A DNA stretch of 9,260 nt from Anaerolineaceae bacterium (GTDB lineage: Bacteria > Chloroflexota > Anaerolineae > JAAYZQ01), in contig JAAYZQ010000574.1 of assembly GCA_012514775.1 (NCBI GenBank), positions 1 to 9,260 on the forward strand, written 5' to 3'. Below, piece after piece: positions 7,901 to 9,260 of the stretch. The position numbers and the translations under genes are program-made. The notes beneath the pieces are model-generated. The model was not told the DNA's origin, searched no databases, and was given only the letters and a program-made list of their open reading frames with translations. The first letter of the stretch is position 1. Each line of letters opens with the position of its first letter.

Positions 7901-9260
7901 ACCTGTCCAAGCTGTACCTGGCCTGGGGAACGTTGACCAGCGGCGAGCAACGGGCCGAGTTGTTCCAGAAGGCAGTCGCAATGTCGGACGATGCCGTGAA
8001 GCTAAGCCCCAACACGGCCGATATCTGGAATGAGCGAGCCCAGGTCTATGCCACCATGGGCGACTACGAAGGTGCGCTGGACACCTACCGTCAATCGCTG
8101 GAACAGGACGACGCCTACCACCAGACGCACCTGGCCCTGGCGCAGTTGTACACACAGCACGAGCAATGGGATGAGGCCATCGACTCCTTGCAGCGCGTCG
8201 TCGAGCTCAGCCCCAGGTTACCCGATGCCTACAGCCTGCTGGGCTATGCCTACTCGCAGGTCCAAGACACCGAGGCAGCCGTTGAAAACTACGAGAAGGC
8301 CGTGGAGCTGCGGCCGCAGAATTATCTGGATCAGAAGAACCTGGCCATCCTCTACAACGAAGTGGGACAGACCCAAGATGCCATCGCGGCCGCGACACAG
8401 GCACTCGCCCAGGCACCGGCAGATGAAAAACCCTCCCTGGAAGCCTTTTTGGCACAGCTCGGCGCCGTGGCGCCCGGCTCGACGGCCACCGATCCAGAAG
8501 AGGTAGAAGATCTCCTGGCGGCCGGCAGCGCCCAGATACAGGGCGAAGACTGGCAGGGTGCCGCGGAGAGTTACGAACAGGTCCTGGCCCTCGATCCCGG
8601 CAACGTCATCGCCCACAGCGGCCTGGCCTACGTTTACGCCAAGCTGGGGGATCTGGAGCGTGCCATCACCGAAAACCTGGCCGTCCTGGACCTCATCCCC
8701 GGCGACTATAACAGCCACAAGAACCTGGCCATCCTTTACCGCCAGGCGGGCGACGTCGACCAGGCCATCGACCACACGGACCAGGCCCTGAGCCTGGCAC
8801 CGGAAGGTGATCTCGAGGCACTTCAAATCTATAAGGAGCAGTTGGAAGAAATGAAAACACAATCGTCAGCCCCGGCCGGGTCCGGGAACAAGGCCGGGGA
8901 ACTGAGCCCCGGCCAGCGCAACGGCATGTACACGTCCCAGCCGCCCATGGTCATCGACACCGCCAGGTCGTACCGGGCAACCATCGTCACGGACAAGGGT
9001 AACGTCGTCGTCGAGCTGTACGACGACCAGGTACCCAACACCGTGAACAACTTTGTCTTCCTGGCGCGGGAAGGGTATTATGACAATACCACGTTTCACC
9101 GCGTGCTGCCCGACTTTATGGCCCAGGCGGGCGATCCGACGGGCACCGGCCGGGGTGGGCCGGGCTACAGCTTTGCCGACGAATTCGATCCATCGCTGAA
9201 GCACGACGGGCCCGGCGTTCTTTCCATGGCCAACGCCGGCGCCAACACCAACGGCAGCCA
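4942..9260 (+). CDS. O-antigen ligase/polymerase-like membrane protein fused to TPR repeats and a cyclophilin domain (3' end beyond window)
   Basis: One frame is open from ATG 4942 to the window end, giving at least 1,439 residues with no stop. Residues 1-660 resemble WaaL/Wzy-type enzymes, which join or polymerise undecaprenyl-linked glycans outside the membrane. About 13 hydrophobic segments precede an outer loop (411-525). GSYQRLQG and TQSRGPLLG (R367) lie before this loop, and [10 protein letters not shown] and DRSHNETFD (H514) inside it. Five more segments, a basic and proline-rich linker (667-711, RRRKR) and five further segments lead to residue 900. About ten TPR units occupy 904-1303. 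A linker with [14 protein letters not shown] leads to a cyclophilin domain from 1344, with R1387, F1392, M1393 and Q1395 spaced as R55, F60, M61 and Q63 of cyclophilin A, and [12 protein letters not shown] at the window end. Positive loops place the TPR and cyclophilin parts outside. Ligase-TPR proteins are known; the cyclophilin fusion I do not recognise. Ligase and polymerase roles cannot be told apart here. Confidence 0.88.
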   Translation, partial: MERSMRTKVSIFCDKLIEAGWLAALVVVPLFFNIHSNRVFEPDKLSLLRSIALVMAAAWLVRLVEDWRAGPARDGADKSGGSIWRRLVATPLVLPTLALVVVYLVSTALSVAPRVSLLGSYQRLQGTYTTLSYIVIFFLVLQGLRTRKQLDRILITAILVSFPIALYGLIQHFGLDPLPWGGDVQSRAASNMGNAIFVAAYMIMIVPLTIARLLENWKEALGGLTVRDGLLGVVAFVLLAAALLVGMLLPVGQGQEWVRWLALLVGMALQVPIYFLSPPQQRPRVLTISLPLTFAFLVGFSWILEIFFPPLSASYFWLGLVAAILFLLAMAAFAYYLRKPVGRLMLLAAYFIILVAQLACIFYTQSRGPLLGLLAGLFFFLALLGLVKRQVWVPWLMSALAVGVAIFLILFNTVDSPLMNQLRQTRYVGRLGRVLETESGTGRVRVLIWEGVTELVDWHPPLVRPGEDGGPDTFNGLRPILGYGPESMYVAYNRFYPPELGHFEKRNASPDRSHNETFDALVTTGGVGTLVYLLLFGGVFYYGFRWLGLMRKRWQLWAFIGLLVAGAVLGMVGTWAWRGAAYVGVGIPIGAMFGIAIFILVSLVLATFRSQWRVPPARYQIWILALLAAIVAHFVEIQFGIAIAVTRTYFWVMAATMVVIGTRLALQDKAGEPAGVPAGTHAAETGAARRRKRNEPSPTPAPRSASLEGRRSLLVLSVLTMLILSTMFFNSITPQEGNPGALATVWQSLTASKDGSSPVILVLILSTWAMLGLVGLAELDLAGDKQEKSGAGWPAALGIFALISIVGALIFAVFHATNLRPVTLSALVTTNPLANTITFYYLTMFLAIIAMAAILAFFSARFQRAPGWRWTGSAADVTLAAAVLILPVLLAFFIAASNLSIVRADIVYKQGLSSERAGQWDAAIYLYQEATRLAPNEDFYYLFLGRAAMEKGKESSGEEREIWLRESERSLQKARAIAPLNTDHSRNLSKLYLAWGTLTSGEQRAELFQKAVAMSDDAVKLSPNTADIWNERAQVYATMGDYEGALDTYRQSLEQDDAYHQTHLALAQLYTQHEQWDEAIDSLQRVVELSPRLPDAYSLLGYAYSQVQDTEAAVENYEKAVELRPQNYLDQKNLAILYNEVGQTQDAIAAATQALAQAPADEKPSLEAFLAQLGAVAPGSTATDPEEVEDLLAAGSAQIQGEDWQGAAESYEQVLALDPGNVIAHSGLAYVYAKLGDLERAITENLAVLDLIPGDYNSHKNLAILYRQAGDVDQAIDHTDQALSLAPEGDLEALQIYKEQLEEMKTQSSAPAGSGNKAGELSPGQRNGMYTSQPPMVIDTARSYRATIVTDKGNVVVELYDDQVPNTVNNFVFLAREGYYDNTTFHRVLPDFMAQAGDPTGTGRGGPGYSFADEFDPSLKHDGPGVLSMANAGANTNGS
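8161..8844 (+). repeat. Duplicated 100-residue TPR block within the fusion protein
   Basis: Two 300-bp segments (8161-8460 and 8545-8844), offset by 384 bp, encode blocks that align without gaps over 100 residues, with 36 identities by hand count. Each begins with an E-x-W helix, runs through three TPR helix pairs, and shares the exact string KNLAILY. The DNA keeps a 17-bp identity (8335-8351 and 8719-8735). The identities exceed the few positions fixed by the TPR consensus, so an old tandem duplication of a three-TPR unit is likely. An 84-bp linker separates the copies. Confidence 0.6.
8971..9260 (+). other. Cyclophilin-type peptidyl-prolyl isomerase domain (partial, inside the fusion gene)
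   Basis: The domain starts at [17 protein letters not shown] and continues in the same frame as the membrane and TPR parts. [19 protein letters not shown] holds the active-site R, F, M and Q at cyclophilin A spacing. The glycine after Q in QGGD is alanine here (QAGD). The last 60-70 residues of the fold, including QFF and the tryptophan/histidine region, lie beyond the window, so completeness cannot be judged. Confidence 0.9.

Overview
The window is a GC-rich, densely packed, entirely plus-strand piece of a bacterial cell-surface polysaccharide locus. Five complete or nearly complete sugar-biosynthesis genes are followed by one very long open frame that runs off the right edge. No rRNA, tRNA, CRISPR array or insertion sequence is visible. 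The style of the last protein (a ligase/polymerase with a GSYQRLQG motif, many extra membrane segments and a long TPR tail, plus a cyclophilin of the [12 protein letters not shown] type) most resembles Chloroflexota (Anaerolineae-like) proteins. This placement comes from remembered family character and was not tested by a search.

Region 1 (1-3667) looks like one transcription unit with overlapping or closely spaced genes. It holds the C-terminal two thirds of a GT4 glycosyltransferase (WbuB-like), a Gfo/Idh/MocA dehydrogenase of WbpB/WlbA type, a left-handed beta-helix acyltransferase (WbpD-like) and a DegT-type PLP aminotransferase (WbpE-like). The last three are the oxidise, transaminate and acetylate steps that make a 3-acetamido sugar nucleotide; in characterised systems the product is UDP-2,3-diacetamido-2,3-dideoxy-glucuronate. 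The 6-dehydrogenase (WbpA) that should supply the substrate is not in the window.

Region 2 (3668-3862) is the only real intergenic gap (195 bp). It contains a strong-looking sigma70-type promoter (TTCACA, 16 bp, TATAAT, with an extended -10 TG), an inverted repeat around the -35 box, and a leader of about 78 nt with an oddly placed AGGAGG.

Region 3 (3863-9260) holds an extended-SDR sugar-nucleotide epimerase/decarboxylase and then a frame open from 4942 to the end (at least 1,439 codons). This frame joins three modules in one polypeptide: an O-antigen ligase/polymerase-like membrane domain (about 23 predicted TM segments), about ten TPR units, and a cyclophilin-type peptidyl-prolyl isomerase domain with its active-site residues intact. 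Loop charges put the TPR and cyclophilin parts on the outside of the membrane. This fusion is the main discovery candidate: a glycan ligase or polymerase carrying its own extracytoplasmic scaffold and foldase.
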